From positions 75,813,571 to 75,877,570 of the forward strand of contig CM054183.1 in the NCBI GenBank assembly GCA_028829895.1: a stretch of 64,000 nt of DNA, read 5' to 3'. Below are positions 11,308 to 23,109 of the stretch, piece by piece (position 1 is the first letter of the stretch; every line of letters starts with the position of its first letter). The position numbers and the translations under genes are program-made. The notes beneath the pieces were generated by a model that did not search any database, was not told the DNA's origin, and was given only the letters and a program-made list of their open reading frames with translations. The stretch comes from Sinotaia quadrata. Lineage: Eukaryota > Mollusca > Gastropoda > Architaenioglossa > Viviparidae.

Positions 11308-14300
11308 CTACATCATATTAAAGACATTAGATTTGAGTTATGTGGTCCTATATAAATTAACAGATATTAGATTGAAATAAGTTGTCTAACATCATATAAT
11401 AAACATTAGAATTTAATTATGTTGAAATACATCATACAAAAAAAATTACATTTGAATTATGTTGTCCTACATCTTTATACGACAGACATTAGATTTGATT
11501 TATGTTGTCCTACATCATACAACAGATATTAGATTTGAGTTATGTTGTCCAATATCATATAACGATTTAGATTTATGTTGTCCTATATCATATATCATAC
11601 AACAAACATAAATTTGAGTTTTGCCGTCCTCCACAATAGATTTGAGTTATGTTGTCCTACTTCATACAACAGATATTGGATGTTGTCCTTACATTATACA
11701 ATAGAAATTAGATTTGAGTTATGTTGCCCTACATCATACAAAAGACATTAGATTTGGATGTTGTCCTTACATTATACAATAGATATTAGATTTGAGTTAT
11801 GTTGTCCTACATCAGACAAAAGACATTAGAGTTGAGTTGTCCTATATCATATAACAACATTAAATTAATGTTGTCCTACATCATACAGCATGCATTATAT
11901 TTGAATTGTAACTCTACATTATACAGCAGACATTATGGTATTCATATCTCAAATCTGTTAAATATACACACACATGCACACATATATTGTGGCACCTCTG
12001 GGCACCCTTCACTCGTTATGATTATTATTTATTAATTAATAACACATAACTAATTACAAGTAATCCAGAATCCTAATTTATGGTTATTAATAATTTTCTA
12101 ACAAGACCAACATGTTTCTCACTTGGCGGATTATAAAGGTGTCGTAAAACTTTTCCCTTTACACAATAATAAGATAGACGTTTTACTGTTGCATAATGTT
12201 TCTTTGGTGGAAACGTCTTACTAAAGGAGTAATAAAAATCCGTCTTTTATTTATATTTAACGAGCCCCAATCCACCCACTGTTACCCCAACGTAAGGTTT
12301 TAGTATATGTGCAAGAAGGTAAGTTTAACAGTAAATTTATTAAATCAATCAAAAATACAACAAATAAATATAATCAGAAGAGCGTTAACATTACATCACT
12401 TCACCACAATATTTGATTAAACGTTGACACTTATTTTGTTTATTCTTGCATAGACAGCAGTCAAATCAACATATATATATATATATAATCAAGTTCTTAG
12501 ATATGGTTCATCCAAAAATGAGAGTGGAGTTTTAAATGATAGTAGATGATAGTAGCTTTCACTAGCACGTGTTACAATCACGTGGTTTGCAACAAGTCAA
12601 TTTTTCCAACGTACCACTTCCAGGCACATTACTTTTCCAGAATCTTCGATGCACCCTCAAAGTTCACCGTGGAGATTCATCCAGAACTTCCTATGTGCTA
12701 TCTAACATCAAAAGGAATGTTCCCGAATCTTCATGTGCACTACACAGCACATCACAAGGAATGTACAAGAATATTTCGTGAATTCTCAAGATCTAACTTC
12801 TGCCTTAATTTCCGTTGTATTGGTCTTGAACGGAATTCACAGGAATCAACTTACAGTAACGTATTTACTTATATGTTCGACGACAACGTTGGATACACGC
12901 AGTCTGAAGTGGCTACAAGGTTACAAAACAAAACAAAAGGCGTGCTCCTTACTGAAAAAGTCAAATATGGGCACCGCAAAATTTTAGGCATATTTCATCT
13001 CTAAACTCCTTTCTCTCTTACACAAATTCTCAACTTACAAATCCTGCAATGATATTCGTTAGCCCAATACCCACGCAACATAAGAAATATAGCATCGATC
13101 AAAATTCACAAGTATAATGTACAACGTCATCAAGTTAGTGACCATAAAAATAATGTATAACGTCATCAAGTTAGGGAACATAGAAATAATATACAACGTC
13201 ATCAAGTTAGGGAACATAGAAATAATGTACAACATCATCAAGTTAGTGACCACAGAAATAATGTACAACGTCATCAAGTTAGTGACCATAGAAATAGTGT
13301 ACAACGTCATCAAGTTAGTGACCATAGAAATAATGTACAACGTCATCAAGTTAGTGACCATAGAAATAATGTACAACGTCATCAAGTTAGGGAACATAGA
13401 AATAATTGTACAAAGCAGCACTACACTGCAAATTCACTCATTCATTCATCATGTGTTCCTTGATCTTACTATTTTGAGAGAGGTGGTGTGTGTGGAACTG
13501 TGCTGGCAGACAATTCAACAACTGTCTTACCCAAGAACACACGAACATAAAGTATTCTCCAATTCAAGTCATAGATCGATAGCAACAAGTACAAACTATT
13601 TCTAAGTCCATTCTTTCTTTATCAGTCCATTAACTTACTATAGCTAAAAATCATTTTTATAACTGGACTCGAGTTATGTCAAAATCAAAGTGATTAGAAT
13701 ATAGAACTTTCTTCAACAAAATAACTTTCGGTGAAGTTGTTATGAACAAGTGTGAGACTATTAGTCAGAAAAACTGCTCATCCCTTTGGAATTGGTTTGG
13801 ATTGCAGCAGCAAGTTCTAGCATATTCTCCACCTAAGTTGTTTACTCTAACTCTGGCACTTACAAAAATATCATCATAAGTAGTGTCCAAGTTTGGGTCA
13901 CGTTAACATTGGGAACAATATATATTTATTAAGTTTAGAAATAGGGGTAAGCAAATTTACTCTGCCTTCCACCCCATATATATATATTATTGCTATCTTG
14001 CTCACATCTCAGATTTATTGTTCCATAGCGTATAAATATTAATTAGGCTAAAAATTAAGCTCCATTATTTGATGTTGATTGAAAATATTTATTTATATTT
14101 ATTCATATTTAAAATTTATTTTTTCTTTGCTGTAGGCAATAAATTCAGAAATACTTATAACTATATAAATATAATTATACATATACACACATCTTTATTC
14201 AACAGTAGATTTTAGTTATGAACAAGGTCTTTTATTTGTACACATAAGTCTATTATTAGATTTCATCTATGAAATGTTGATGCACTAGAATCTAACAGTA

Positions 14301-15520
14301 GATATGAGCAAGTTTAATATTTATATACATATGTTTAATAATAGTTTAATTTTCATCTATAAGTAAAATTAATATTTATACGCATATGTTCACTAGTAAA
14401 TGTAAGTTATGAGCCTGATGAAAGTGTATGAATCAATGTCAAAGAGTGGACATGAATCGTAAAAAACACAGCTACATTATTCCATGTGTTGCTGCAAAAT
14501 CATAAAACCAGTATGGAAGAATTAAAATCAACCATAATTAATAGAAGACTCTGCAACCAATCATAACTAATAGAAGACTCTGTAACCAATCATAACTAAT
14601 AGAAGACCCTGCAACCAATCATAACTAATAGAAGACCCTGCAACCAATCATAACTAATAGAAGACTCTGCAACCAATCATAACTAATAGAAGACTCTGCA
14701 ACCAATCATAACTAATAGAAGACCCTGCAACCAATCATAACTAATACATGATCCTGCAACCAAACATAACTAATACAAGACTCTGCATGATATCCCTTCT
14801 TCAACTCTTGAGCACGTCAACGAAGTCATCAAACCTGTAAGCCGGAGTAACAGCCTCAGGGTTACTGCCGTAACTTTTATTAATTAAAAGTAGTAAACTG
14901 AGATATATATATATATAATTCATTTGGTTCGTTTGTTAGTTCATTTGACTTCGTTTGGTTGTCTGACTTCGTTTATTTGATGATTGGCTCGTTTGAATGA
15001 TAATTATAATACATGCCGTGAAAATAACATCCCGTCATATTCTATCTGAAATGTGTATGCTAACAGATAGACTGGTGCATGAATATGCTGTGTGGTAAAT
15101 AATAAATATTTGCTCGAAGTTTAAAATAGCACTGCTAATTAAAACTTGTTTTTAAAATAATAAATGACTCCATAATGTGTGTGTTTGTGTGTTCTGAATG
15201 AAGTAAGCAAAACATTTTGAAAACAGCGCTGTTTGAATACTGGCTGTCATTCTAGTCATTAGTTGCCATTAAAGTAGGTTATGTCATATTTCAAAGTTGG
15301 TGTAAATAGGAAAACTCACCGCTCCTTCACATTGCTCAAGCTGATCTTGCAAGGTGTCCACGTAATAGAAAAGAGCCTCTGTCAAAACTTCCGGCGGAAG
15401 TGACAAGTGCGAGATGTTGAGTTCTCTTGGACTGGCGTCTTCTGGTTGCGAAAGCACTTGGGGAACAACAGCTGCCAGCGTTGATGACGTCAAAAGACAA
15501 AGTAAAATGATTGTCACCAT
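10249..15520 (-). CDS. Putative secreted acidic heptapeptide-repeat precursor (2 exons)
   Basis: Exon 1 is 15320-15520 and exon 2 is 10249-11307. Both junctions are phase 0 and the joined frame gives 419 aa. Residues 1-16 (MVTIILLCLLTSSTLA) look like a signal peptide with an Ala-Ala cleavage. Then come a short Pro/Leu region, an amphipathic segment running across the junction (DTLQDQLEQCEGA then VRKRLEG), a Ser/Asp/Glu-rich acidic region (about 79-220), and about 17 heptads of the RVTDTDG/RVTDTEG type (about 222-340). RVRR (ending at 345) and RARR (ending at 371) are furin-type sites that bracket a 26-residue segment, leaving a 48-residue basic/hydrophobic tail with one Cys. A secreted Asp/Thr-rich propeptide or matrix protein is my inference. 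I recognise no family. Confidence 0.55.
10480..10860 (-). repeat. 21-bp coding repeat (heptapeptide), about 17 copies
   Basis: Units encode variants of G-R-V-T-D-T-[DEG] with Thr at fixed positions. The best copies form 42-bp pairs (DG then EG). Thr density suggests O-glycosylation and Asp/Glu density suggests cation binding. Both are inferences. Confidence 0.85.
11330..11935. repeat. About 40-bp degenerate minisatellite
   Basis: TTGAGTTATGTTGTCCTACA and ATCATACAACAGACATTAGA alternate about a dozen times with many indels. It lies in the intron of the acidic-repeat gene next to the acceptor. Confidence 0.85.
11936..13105. other. Intronic spacer with unrecognised 152-codon plus frame
   Basis: A plus-strand frame of 152 codons at 12546-13004 has irregular composition and no recognised motif. 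Another frame over the same stretch is also open, so chance or an old element is more likely than a gene. A TA run lies at 12471-12487. The rest is AT-rich. Confidence 0.3.
13110..13410. repeat. 36-bp minisatellite, 8 copies
   Basis: Unit core ACAACGTCATCAAGTTAGTG, with GTGACC/GGGAAC variants that alternate between blocks. Twelve codons long, so both strands are open. I treat it as non-coding. The stretch 13411-14520 after it shows no gene. Confidence 0.95.
14530..14790. repeat. 29-bp minisatellite, 9 copies
   Basis: Unit core CAATCATAACTAATAGAAGA; copies are nearly identical. The stretch 14791-15319 is unique intron with no feature seen. Confidence 0.95.
15320..15520 (-). CDS. Exon 1 (signal peptide) of acidic-repeat precursor
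   Basis: The ATG at 15520 starts 67 codons ending at a strong donor GCG|GTGAGT. The frame stays open upstream to an acceptor TTTGTTGTTTCAG at 15564, so the exon is 15320-15563 with 43 bases that are either 5' UTR or, if an upstream exon exists, coding. In that second case the hydrophobic stretch would be a type II membrane anchor. A plain signal peptide is the simpler reading because of the Ala-rich end and following Pro. Confidence 0.6.
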
Positions 15521-15563
15521 TATAAAATACTGTAGTTTGTTTCCACTGTCCAAACTATTCAGT

Positions 15564-16204
15564 CTGAAACAACAAAAATAGTTTTGAAATTCACATTCCC
15601 TTTTAACAGCCTGAAATCACTACTTTAGTATATTGAAATAAATCATAACAGATCCCAATAATCAGTATGTAAAACGTATATATTATTAATTCCTACTTCC
15701 TTATAGAATTAGTTTTGCAAACAGCAATTGTTTACAGATCAAAACCTGAGAATTGCATGACAATGTTTAACATCATATTTAACAATAGTACAAATTAATA
15801 AATAATGAAAACAATCATAAAACTTTCGTCTCACTGATGGGCTTCATCCGGACTGTGTCTCTTAAAGTTATCGGTATTATATCATTAATATATGATGTAC
15901 TAAATAAAATGACGCAAGCTATTAACAAAATATTCGAGAATTCGGTTCTTTTGATATAGTCCTAATAAGATATTGCCACCATATTTTTATTAAAGCGAAA
16001 ATTTGATGATTGCTTTAGTAAATTATTAATTTGTATATATGTGTGTTCATGTGTTCGTATATACATATGCAAATATATGCACTTACATATTATACGCACA
16101 GTGTGTTAGTGATAACAAATTTATGCATGCACGTGACATATTACAGAGCGCATTAAATTCCCATCTTCTGACATTTCGAAATTTTCTTGCTGATTCAGTG
16201 AACG
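15564..16204. other. AT-rich unique spacer
   Basis: No gene, repeat array or recognisable element seen. Confidence 0.4.
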
Positions 16205-16660
16205 CAAGTACTCAAAAACCCATTTACCAAATGCAGTGTATTTTTCATAACCCATTTACCAAATACAGTGCATTTTTCATGAACCATTTACCAAATGCAG
16301 TGTATTTTTCATGACCTATTTACCAAATGCAGTGTATTTTTCATAACCCATTTACCAAATGCAGTGCATTTTTTTATAACCCATTTACCAAATGCAATGT
16401 ATTTTTCATAACCCATTTACCAAATGCAGTGCATTTTTTATAACCCATTTACCAAATGCAGTGTATTTCTTATAACCCATTTACCAAATGCAGTGTATTT
16501 TTCATGCACTCATTCACCAGATCATTGTACGGTTTCATACATCCATTCACCAAATGCAGTGTAAATTCTCGTGTACTCATTCACCAGATCAGTGTACGGT
16601 CTCATACACCCATTCACCAAATGCAGTGTAAGTTCTCGTATCTTTACCAACTGAATGAAG
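16205..16660. repeat. 32-bp minisatellite, with longer variants at right
   Basis: CCCATTTACCAAATGCAGTG recurs every 31-33 bp up to about 16500. After that a longer compound unit including CATTCACCAGATCA appears. Confidence 0.9.
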
Positions 16661-16949
16661 TACAAATCCTCAAATCATAATTATCAACACATCAAACTGA
16701 ATTCGCATGCCAACATTTTTATAAAATGCAGTTTCTAACAGCGGGAGGGAGGAGTAACATTCAATCAAATCAATTAACGTCTAAAAAATGTTACAACACT
16801 ATAATGCCCGGCTTGCGATTAGAATGGTCTTTCTGTGTTTGTGATTATGTACATACATATGTATGTGTGTATTTGTCCACTCATACTTAACTAGAACTTA
16901 AGTATAACAAAATTCTTTGACTTATTTTTAAACTTACTTACTTACTTAA

Positions 16950-17108
16950 GGGGGGGGGGCAAACACTTAGGGTTGTAACAGTTATAAATAAATATTAATC
17001 AGTATGGGGCGGGCAAACACTTAAGGTTGTAACAGTTATAAATAAATATTAATCAGTATGGGGTGGGCAAACACTTAGGTTGTAACAGTTATAAATAAAT
17101 ATTAATCG
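16950..17108. repeat. 54-bp tandem repeat, 3 copies
   Basis: GGGCAAACACTTAGGTTGTA plus an ATAAATAAATATTAATC tail, starting near 16958, 17012 and 17066. The next 500 bp hold three diverged copies of TTGTGCCACTTTCT-type words at 17250-17430 and no clear gene. Confidence 0.9.
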
Positions 17109-17602
17109 ACTTTATTCTTTCTAAAGTGTCAAAAATTTCTGCAGTGCTTCATATTAGTGATTAGTTCTGTCAAATTCTGGACGAAAATTCTGTCTACAAA
17201 AAATCTCCGATGCTGTACATTAATTTCTTACATTTTAGTAAAATTAAAGTGTTGTGCCACTTTCTGCACATGGACCTTCAAGACAACAAGATATGTTTTC
17301 ATTTGCAGTGTTGTGCCAATTTTTCACATGGACTTCAAAGACATGTTTACATTGGCACTACTGTGCCACTTTCTTCACAAGGACATTTCAAGACAAGAGT
17401 TTCATTGGCACTGTTGTGTCATTTTCTTCATTCATTTGCAGTGTTGATAGATCAATGATAAAAGGCACACATATTATTTATTTGTTTCTTTCACTTGAAA
17501 TTCATTATTCATCAACATAAGACGGTTTCCTCATGTTTCATTAAATTTCGCAAAGTTTCGTACATTCATTTCCATTATTTTTGTAGCATTGTACATGTAT
17601 TT

Positions 17603-17803
17603 CTATCCATTCAGAATGGCCGACCCGTCTTTGGAATTTATTATATAAGAAGTAACTGGCCCAACTATTCCAGAATGAAATTCTGTCTCAATTACACACA
17701 GCTCCACATTCCATAACATTCTGGAAGGTTCTATCATGAAATTTTTGCATATATTACTTTGCGATGTGAAGTAATTCAGAATAGTCTCAAATGCTCCGGA
17801 ATT
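17603..17803 (-). CDS. Possible terminal exon, unrecognised
   Basis: 67 codons including the stop, starting after the pyrimidine-rich acceptor TTTTTTTCTCCGAAG. Landmarks are SGAFETILNYFTSQSN and ETEFHSGIVGPVTSYI. Composition is protein-like and the frame is not repetitive, but no upstream exon can be linked and there is no homology I recognise. It may be a degraded element. Confidence 0.3.
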   Translation of the reverse strand, partial: NSGAFETILNYFTSQSNICKNFMIEPSRMLWNVELCVIETEFHSGIVGPVTSYIINSKDGSAILNG

Positions 17804-18139
17804 CTTCGGAGAAAAAAACGTACGTAAAAATATAAACTTTGACATACGTGTATCCAAAAATTTCAGAATTATTCTTCCAAATATCTAGTGTTGTGGCAAT
17901 ATCTGATTCTGTCAGGGCTAATGTAACTGAAGTGGTGTAGCAATATCTAACTGATTTATGTCTGTGTTCGTTGTGTGGCAATATCTAACTGACTATCAGT
18001 GCTTAGTGTAAAAATAGTGTTATCATAGTCTCAATACCCTCATGAATTTGCATCCTATGATGTTTTTATCTTCTTTCCAACAGTTATGTTACGTTATATT
18101 TATTATATACATTGACATTCATAATATTTAGCTGTATGA

Positions 18140-19115
18140 TTTCTTGTCAATTTAAGATTAACAGCTCTAGCTTTGTGTTGTCATGAGTTACTTGTCAGGT
18201 TAAGATGAACAGCTCTAGCATTCAGTAGTCATGAATTACTTGTTGGGATAAAATCAACATTTTTAGGTTTGTGTTGTCATGAATTACTTGTCAGGTTAAG
18301 ATGAACAGCTCTAGCATTCAGTAGTCATGAATTACTTGTTGGAATAAAATCAACATTTTTAGGCTTGTGTTGTCATGAGTTACTTGATAGGTTAAGATAA
18401 ACAGCTCTAGCTTTGTGTTGTCATGAGTTACTTGATAGGTTAAGATAAACAGCTCTAACTTTGTGTTGTCATGAGTTACTTGTCAGGTTAAGATGAACAG
18501 CTCTAGCTTTGTGTTGTCATGAGTTACTTGTCAGGTTAAGATGAACAGCTCTAGCTTTGTGTTGTCATGAGTTACTTGTCAGGTTAAGATGAACAGCTCT
18601 AACAACTCTAGCATTTAGTAGTCATGAATTACTTGTTAGGATAAAATCAACATTTCTAGTTTTGTGTTGTCATGAGTTACTTGTCGGGGTAAGATTAATA
18701 GTACCTATGTGTTTTCATGAATTATTTGTCAAGTTAAGATTAACAGCTCTAGCTTTGAGTTGTAATGAGTTTCTTGTTAGGTTAAGATTAGCAGCTCTAG
18801 CTTTGTATTGTCATGAATTATTGTCAAGATTACCAGCTTCAGCTTTGTATTGTCATGAGTTACTTGTCAGGTTAAGATTAACAGCTCTAGCTTTGTGTTG
18901 CAATGAATTATTTGTCAAGTTAAGATTAAGAGCTCTACCTTTGTGTTGTCATGAATTACTTGTCAGGTTAAGATTAACAGCTCTAGCTTTGTGTTGTCAT
19001 GAGTTACTTGTCAAGTTAAGATTGACAGCTCTAGTAGCTTTGTGTTGTCAAAGGTTACTTGTCCGGTTATGATTAACAGCTCTAGCTTTGTGTTGTAATG
19101 AATCAGGTTAAAATT
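18140..19115. repeat. 48-bp minisatellite, about 20 copies
   Basis: Core GTTGTCATGAGTTACTTGTC followed by AGGTTAAGATGAACAGCTCT. Copies vary in length and in AGCTTTG versus AGCATTC variants, which form a higher-order pattern at 18200-18370. Sixteen-codon periodicity gives open frames that I do not count as genes. Confidence 0.95.
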
Positions 19116-20070
19116 AACAGCTCTTAGCTATAAGTAGTTTAGTAGTATTGTGTGTTAACCGAAGAATCATCAAAAGCTGTTTAAAAAATAGCATTTCTAT
19201 TTTACCTTGTAATCAATGAAAAAATATCTAGTTGCATAAAGTAAATAGTGAGTAAAATGATCATTTACTATTAATTTAGGTCTGCTTTTGCTAATGAAAC
19301 TAAAGAAAGAAATGTTTATTATTTAAATAGGCTCAGCTGCTTCATATTAAGAGAAAAAGAAGCAATCATTTCAAATTTCTATCATCTGGTGCTGCTTTTT
19401 CACATTTTTATGCTGCGTCGGCTTAGAAAAGAATGTTTGTTATAAATGTGTTTATTATACACGCATCCATTATAAATCTTTGCTGTGAATTGTTTAAATA
19501 AACGATTTCATTAAAATGTTTTTGTTGTAAAATTATTTGTTAGACTAGTGTTGGTTACAATAAGTATTTGTTATATTTTAAAATAAATAAATAAATATGA
19601 ATACTTACGTATTATATAATCACTTTTGTACTTTCGAACGTTTCAGTCTTGTGATGTTAAAATAACGACAATGTTGTCTTGTCGGCTTTTGACTTTCTAA
19701 CCAGGTTTCGCTTGTTACTCCAGAGCACTTTATAACTCTTTAGTGAGGATATAAGCAGTCTGTTACAACAAGTGTCGGATCTATAGTCTCCGTTACGGCT
19801 GAAGTTTCTACAGATGAAGAGAGGAGAACAAAAAGGAATGCGGACAAATCTACGTTGCCAAAACAATCAGTAAATAAAATAAGACGATTTAGCGAAATGC
19901 GAAGTGAATTGTGAACTGAGAAGCGTGTCGATGTGATCGAGTGCTTGAGTTGTGTTCGTCAATCTTAAGTATAACTGCCAGGCTTAAGTGTTTCAGGAAA
20001 CAAAACTTGGAGATTGCTGACACTACGACTTGGCCACAGAAGAAAAGCAAATGGTCTTCAGTTCATATAA
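19116..20070 (+). other. Unique region with weak plus-strand frames
   Basis: At about 19750-19915 a plus-strand frame without an ATG encodes a basic peptide (includes TDEERRTKRNADKSTLP) and stops; another at about 19944-20070 includes LKCFRKQNLEIADTTTW and then runs into the 22-bp repeat. They look more protein-like than their surroundings but have no good splice borders. An old transposon remnant is possible. Confidence 0.25.
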
Positions 20071-20074
20071 GAAA

Positions 20075-20690
20075 CGACTACAGGGCGATAGTACAAAGAC
20101 CACAGGAAACGGTACAAAGACTACAGGAAATAGTACAAAACTACAGGAAATAGTACAAAGACTACAGGGCGATAGTACAAGACTACTTAGAGATAGTACA
20201 AAGACTACAGGGCAAAAGTACATAGACTACAGGCAAAAGTACAAAGACTACAGGGCAAAATTACAAAGACTACAGGAAATAATACAAAGACTATAGGCAA
20301 TAGTACAAAGATTACAGGGCAAAACTACAAAGACTACAGGAAATAGTACAAAGACAACAGTCAATAGCACAAAGACTACAGGGTTAAAGAACAAAGAGTA
20401 CAAAGACTACAGGGCAAAAGTACAAAAACTACAATCAATAACACAAAGACTACAGGGCAAAAGTGCATACTACAGGGCAATAGCACAAAGACTACAGGGC
20501 AAAAGTACATAGACTACAGGGCAAAAGTACAAAGACTACAGGGCAAAAGTACAAAGACTAAAGGGCAATAGTACAAAGATTTCAGGGCAAATGTACAAAG
20601 ACTACAGGGTAAAAGTACAAAGACTACAGGGCAAAAGTGCATACTACAAGGCAATAGTACAAATACTACAGGGACTACAGGCGAGAGTAT
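20075..20690. repeat. About 22-bp minisatellite, about 27 copies
   Basis: AGTACAAAGACTACAGGGCA repeated with small indels, giving a purine-rich plus strand. Confidence 0.95.
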
Positions 20691-21395
20691 AAAAACTATA
20701 TGGCCATCTGAAAAAATTCTCCCAGATCCAAAGTGGTTAAAAGGTTTTACCGAGAACGGTAAATCAGGTTGAACTTATTTATCTTTGAACCCCGCGCGCG
20801 TGCGTGTGTGTGTGTGTGATCAATTCTTTCTTTTATTCAACTGTCATAGTCCCTTTTTATTTATTCCATGTATGAATAACGTATGTCTTGTGTGTCAATT
20901 AACACTTTAGTTCCCACTGAAATTCAGGGAAAGGAGCTATTCTTTGTCTCGATCGGCACACTGTGCAACATCTACACACCACGTCATCAGTAGGAAAGAG
21001 AGGTCACGGCCGTCCCCTAGCTGTTCATAGACGCAAAGAAAGAAAAAAACAAAGCCAGGGCTGAGCTCATGAGTTCGACGCTCTAACGGAACTACCATCA
21101 CTGTGTCAACCAATAGCCAGCCTGGCAAGTTAAAAGAAAAATACAACCAGAACTCTTTCTCTGTTAATATCAGTGTGGACACATCAAAATTAACTAGAGT
21201 GGCGCTGACGTCACGATTGACGCAGTAAATATGGAGTTAGAGGCAGTACGATCAAATTCGTTGATGATGTAACGATAGGAACATGACTTATATTCAGCAT
21301 TTTACAAAACTTAAATGTTTTATTGGAAAGGTCCAGTTTCTTTTCAAAAGGTATATTGTATTCCCCTACACAAGTTTTTACAATGAAAGTGAGAG
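20691..21395. other. Unique spacer, possible SINE-like box
   Basis: Contains GAGTTCGACGCTCTA at 21071-21085, similar to a tRNA B box and shared exactly with 47410-47424. The open minus-strand frame across 20937-21182 has no other support. Confidence 0.3.
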
Positions 21396-21399
21396 TGGT

Positions 21400-21595
21400 A
21401 ATAGTGTATTCTTGTTTGACAGCGAGAGAAAATGAAAGTGGTAATAGTGTATTCTTGTTTGTTTGGCAGCGAGAGAAAATGAGAGTGGTAATAATGTATT
21501 CTTGTTTGACAGCGAGAGAAAATGAGAGTGGTAATAATGGATTCGTGTATGACAGCGAGAGAAAATGAGAGTGATATTTGACAATGAGAGAATGT
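21400..21595. repeat. About 45-bp tandem repeat, 4-5 copies
   Basis: GACAGCGAGAGAAAATGAGA and GTGGTAATAATGTATTCTTG alternate. Confidence 0.9.
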
Positions 21596-21671
21596 GAGAG
21601 AGGTAATATTGGAATATTATTTACATGTATTGTATAGTTTTACTTCTGTATTGCCGGAGTGGTACACTTAT

Positions 21672-21838
21672 TTATTTTTTCTGGTAATCTTTTTGCGCTT
21701 TCTTGCGTTTTTCTTTGGATTTCTTTAAGATATCATTTGGTAATAATCCCTGTTTAATCACGCCCCTTCCAGTCTTATTGGCTGTTGCTTGGAAACGACA
21801 GTTTAGGTGAAACTTCCCCCCTCTTCTGTTCCGAGCAG
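21672..21838 (-). CDS. Possible terminal exon with basic tail
   Basis: After an acceptor-like AAGTGCCCCAG the frame gives two bases plus 55 codons: ARNRRGGKFHLNCRFQATAN, then GLLPNDILKKSKEKRKKAQK and a stop. The Lys-rich end resembles nuclear or nucleolar protein tails. An AATAAA (21671-21676) overlaps the stop codon. The intron side is made of the 21850-22155 repeat. No linked upstream exon is seen. Confidence 0.35.
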
Positions 21839-21849
21839 CTGGGGCACTT

Positions 21850-22155
21850 GATGAAAAACTGTTGTGAAATACAAGCAATTCACTGGCAAATAAACTCCTT
21901 TGATGAAAAACTGTTGTGAAATACAAGCAATTCACTGGCAAATAAACTCCTTTGATGAAAAACTGTTGTGAAATACAAGCAATTCATTGATAAGTAAACT
22001 CCTTTGATGAAAAACTGTTGAAATACAAGCAATTCACTGGCAAATAAACTCCTTTGATGAAAAACTGTTGAAATACAAGCAATTCACGGGCAAATAAACT
22101 CCTTTGATGAAAAACTGTTGAAATACAAGCAATTCACTGGCAAATAAACTATGTC
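21850..22155. repeat. About 50-bp minisatellite, 6 copies
   Basis: CTCCTTTGATGAAAAACTGT plus AAATACAAGCAATTCACTGG. Early copies have GTTGTGAAAT and later ones a 2-bp deletion there. Two copies of a 62-bp unit (ACCATACCACAGTCAG) follow at 22160-22310. Confidence 0.9.
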
Positions 22156-22469
22156 GAGCGACATGACCATACCACAGTCAGCTATCCAGTCTCACTTTAA
22201 TACTGACTGTAAACATTGACCATACCACAGTCAGTTATCCAGTCCCACTTTAATACTGACTGTAAACAGTGACCATATATCAGTAAGTTATCCAATCCCA
22301 CTTTCACACTGACTGAAAATACTGATGATGTCCACACTCCACAGACTATAACGTTTTCAGAGCGTGACATGATATTCTGAGTTTGAGTCATACAAAATCC
22401 AACGACAACTCCAAAGAAAATTTCCACTAGTGGTGGTGGTTTTGCTAGCGATTTTTAAAGTCACACACT

Positions 22470-22780
22470 AGAGCTTGTATTGGGCATTTCGTCTTTTCAT
22501 CATTTGAGCTTGTATTGGGCATTTTGTTTTTTTTTACCACTAGAGCTTGTATTGGGCATTTCCTCTTTTCATCATTTGAGCTTGTATTGGGCAGTTTGTT
22601 TTTTCACAACTAGAGCTTGCATTGGGCAGTTTGTTTTTTCACAACTAGAGCTTGTATTGGGCAGTTTGTTTTTTCACAACTAGAGCTTGCATTGGGCAGT
22701 TTGTTTTTTCACCACTAGAGCTTGTATTGGGCATTTCGTCTTTCACCACTAGAACTTGTATTTGGCATTTCGTCTTTAGA
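22470..22780. repeat. 35-bp minisatellite, about 9 copies
   Basis: AGAGCTTGTATTGGGCATTT and variants with GGGCAGTTTGTTTTTTC. Confidence 0.95.
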
Positions 22781-22844
22781 CATTCTCTGTCCTGGAGTGT
22801 TCTAGTGGGACTTGCCTCCCCTCACTGGTCTTCTGGGATCGGGG

Positions 22845-22900
22845 TGGAGGGTGGCTCAGTCCGGTAATCAGTCGTTCAATCATCATCTTTTATTTCTTCT
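22845..22900 (+). mobile_element. tRNA-like SINE head fragment
   Basis: GGAGGG followed by TGGCTCAGTCCGG (22852-22864) is a full match to the tRNA A-box consensus TRGCNNAGYNNGG at the right distance from a tRNA-like 5' end. CGTTCAATC downstream is only a partial B box and no cloverleaf can be drawn, so it is a degenerate SINE or tRNA relic, not a tRNA gene. Confidence 0.3.
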
Positions 22901-23017
22901 TCTTTTTTATACTATAGTGTAGGCCTGAAGGGTGTCAGTGGTGTATGATGAACGAATATCCGGCTCTCCTCAGAGCCGCTCCAGTCGGATTCCATGTGCC
23001 ATGATTTTCTAGGAAAT

Positions 23018-23105
23018 CTAAATACCGTTTTGGACGATTGCAGAGCTGCGAATGATTTCCCGCATTTCAAACTCTTCCGGTACTTTCACCTGAGTTGCAA
23101 CTATC
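23018..23105 (-). CDS. Possible short terminal exon
   Basis: After the acceptor TTTTCTTCCGAG the frame encodes RIVATQVKVPEEFEMREI then IRSSAIVQNGI and a stop. The sequence looks like a conserved protein segment, but I cannot name it. A donor-like AACG|GTATTT just before the stop would make it internal. Not linked to any neighbour. Confidence 0.3.
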
Positions 23106-23109
23106 CTCG

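Noticed and set aside
14530..14790. CRISPR-like direct repeats
   Set aside because: Head-to-tail identical units with no unique spacers, in animal DNA. An ordinary minisatellite.
22845..22900. tRNA gene
   Set aside because: A-box present, but no anticodon arm, only a partial B box and no cloverleaf.
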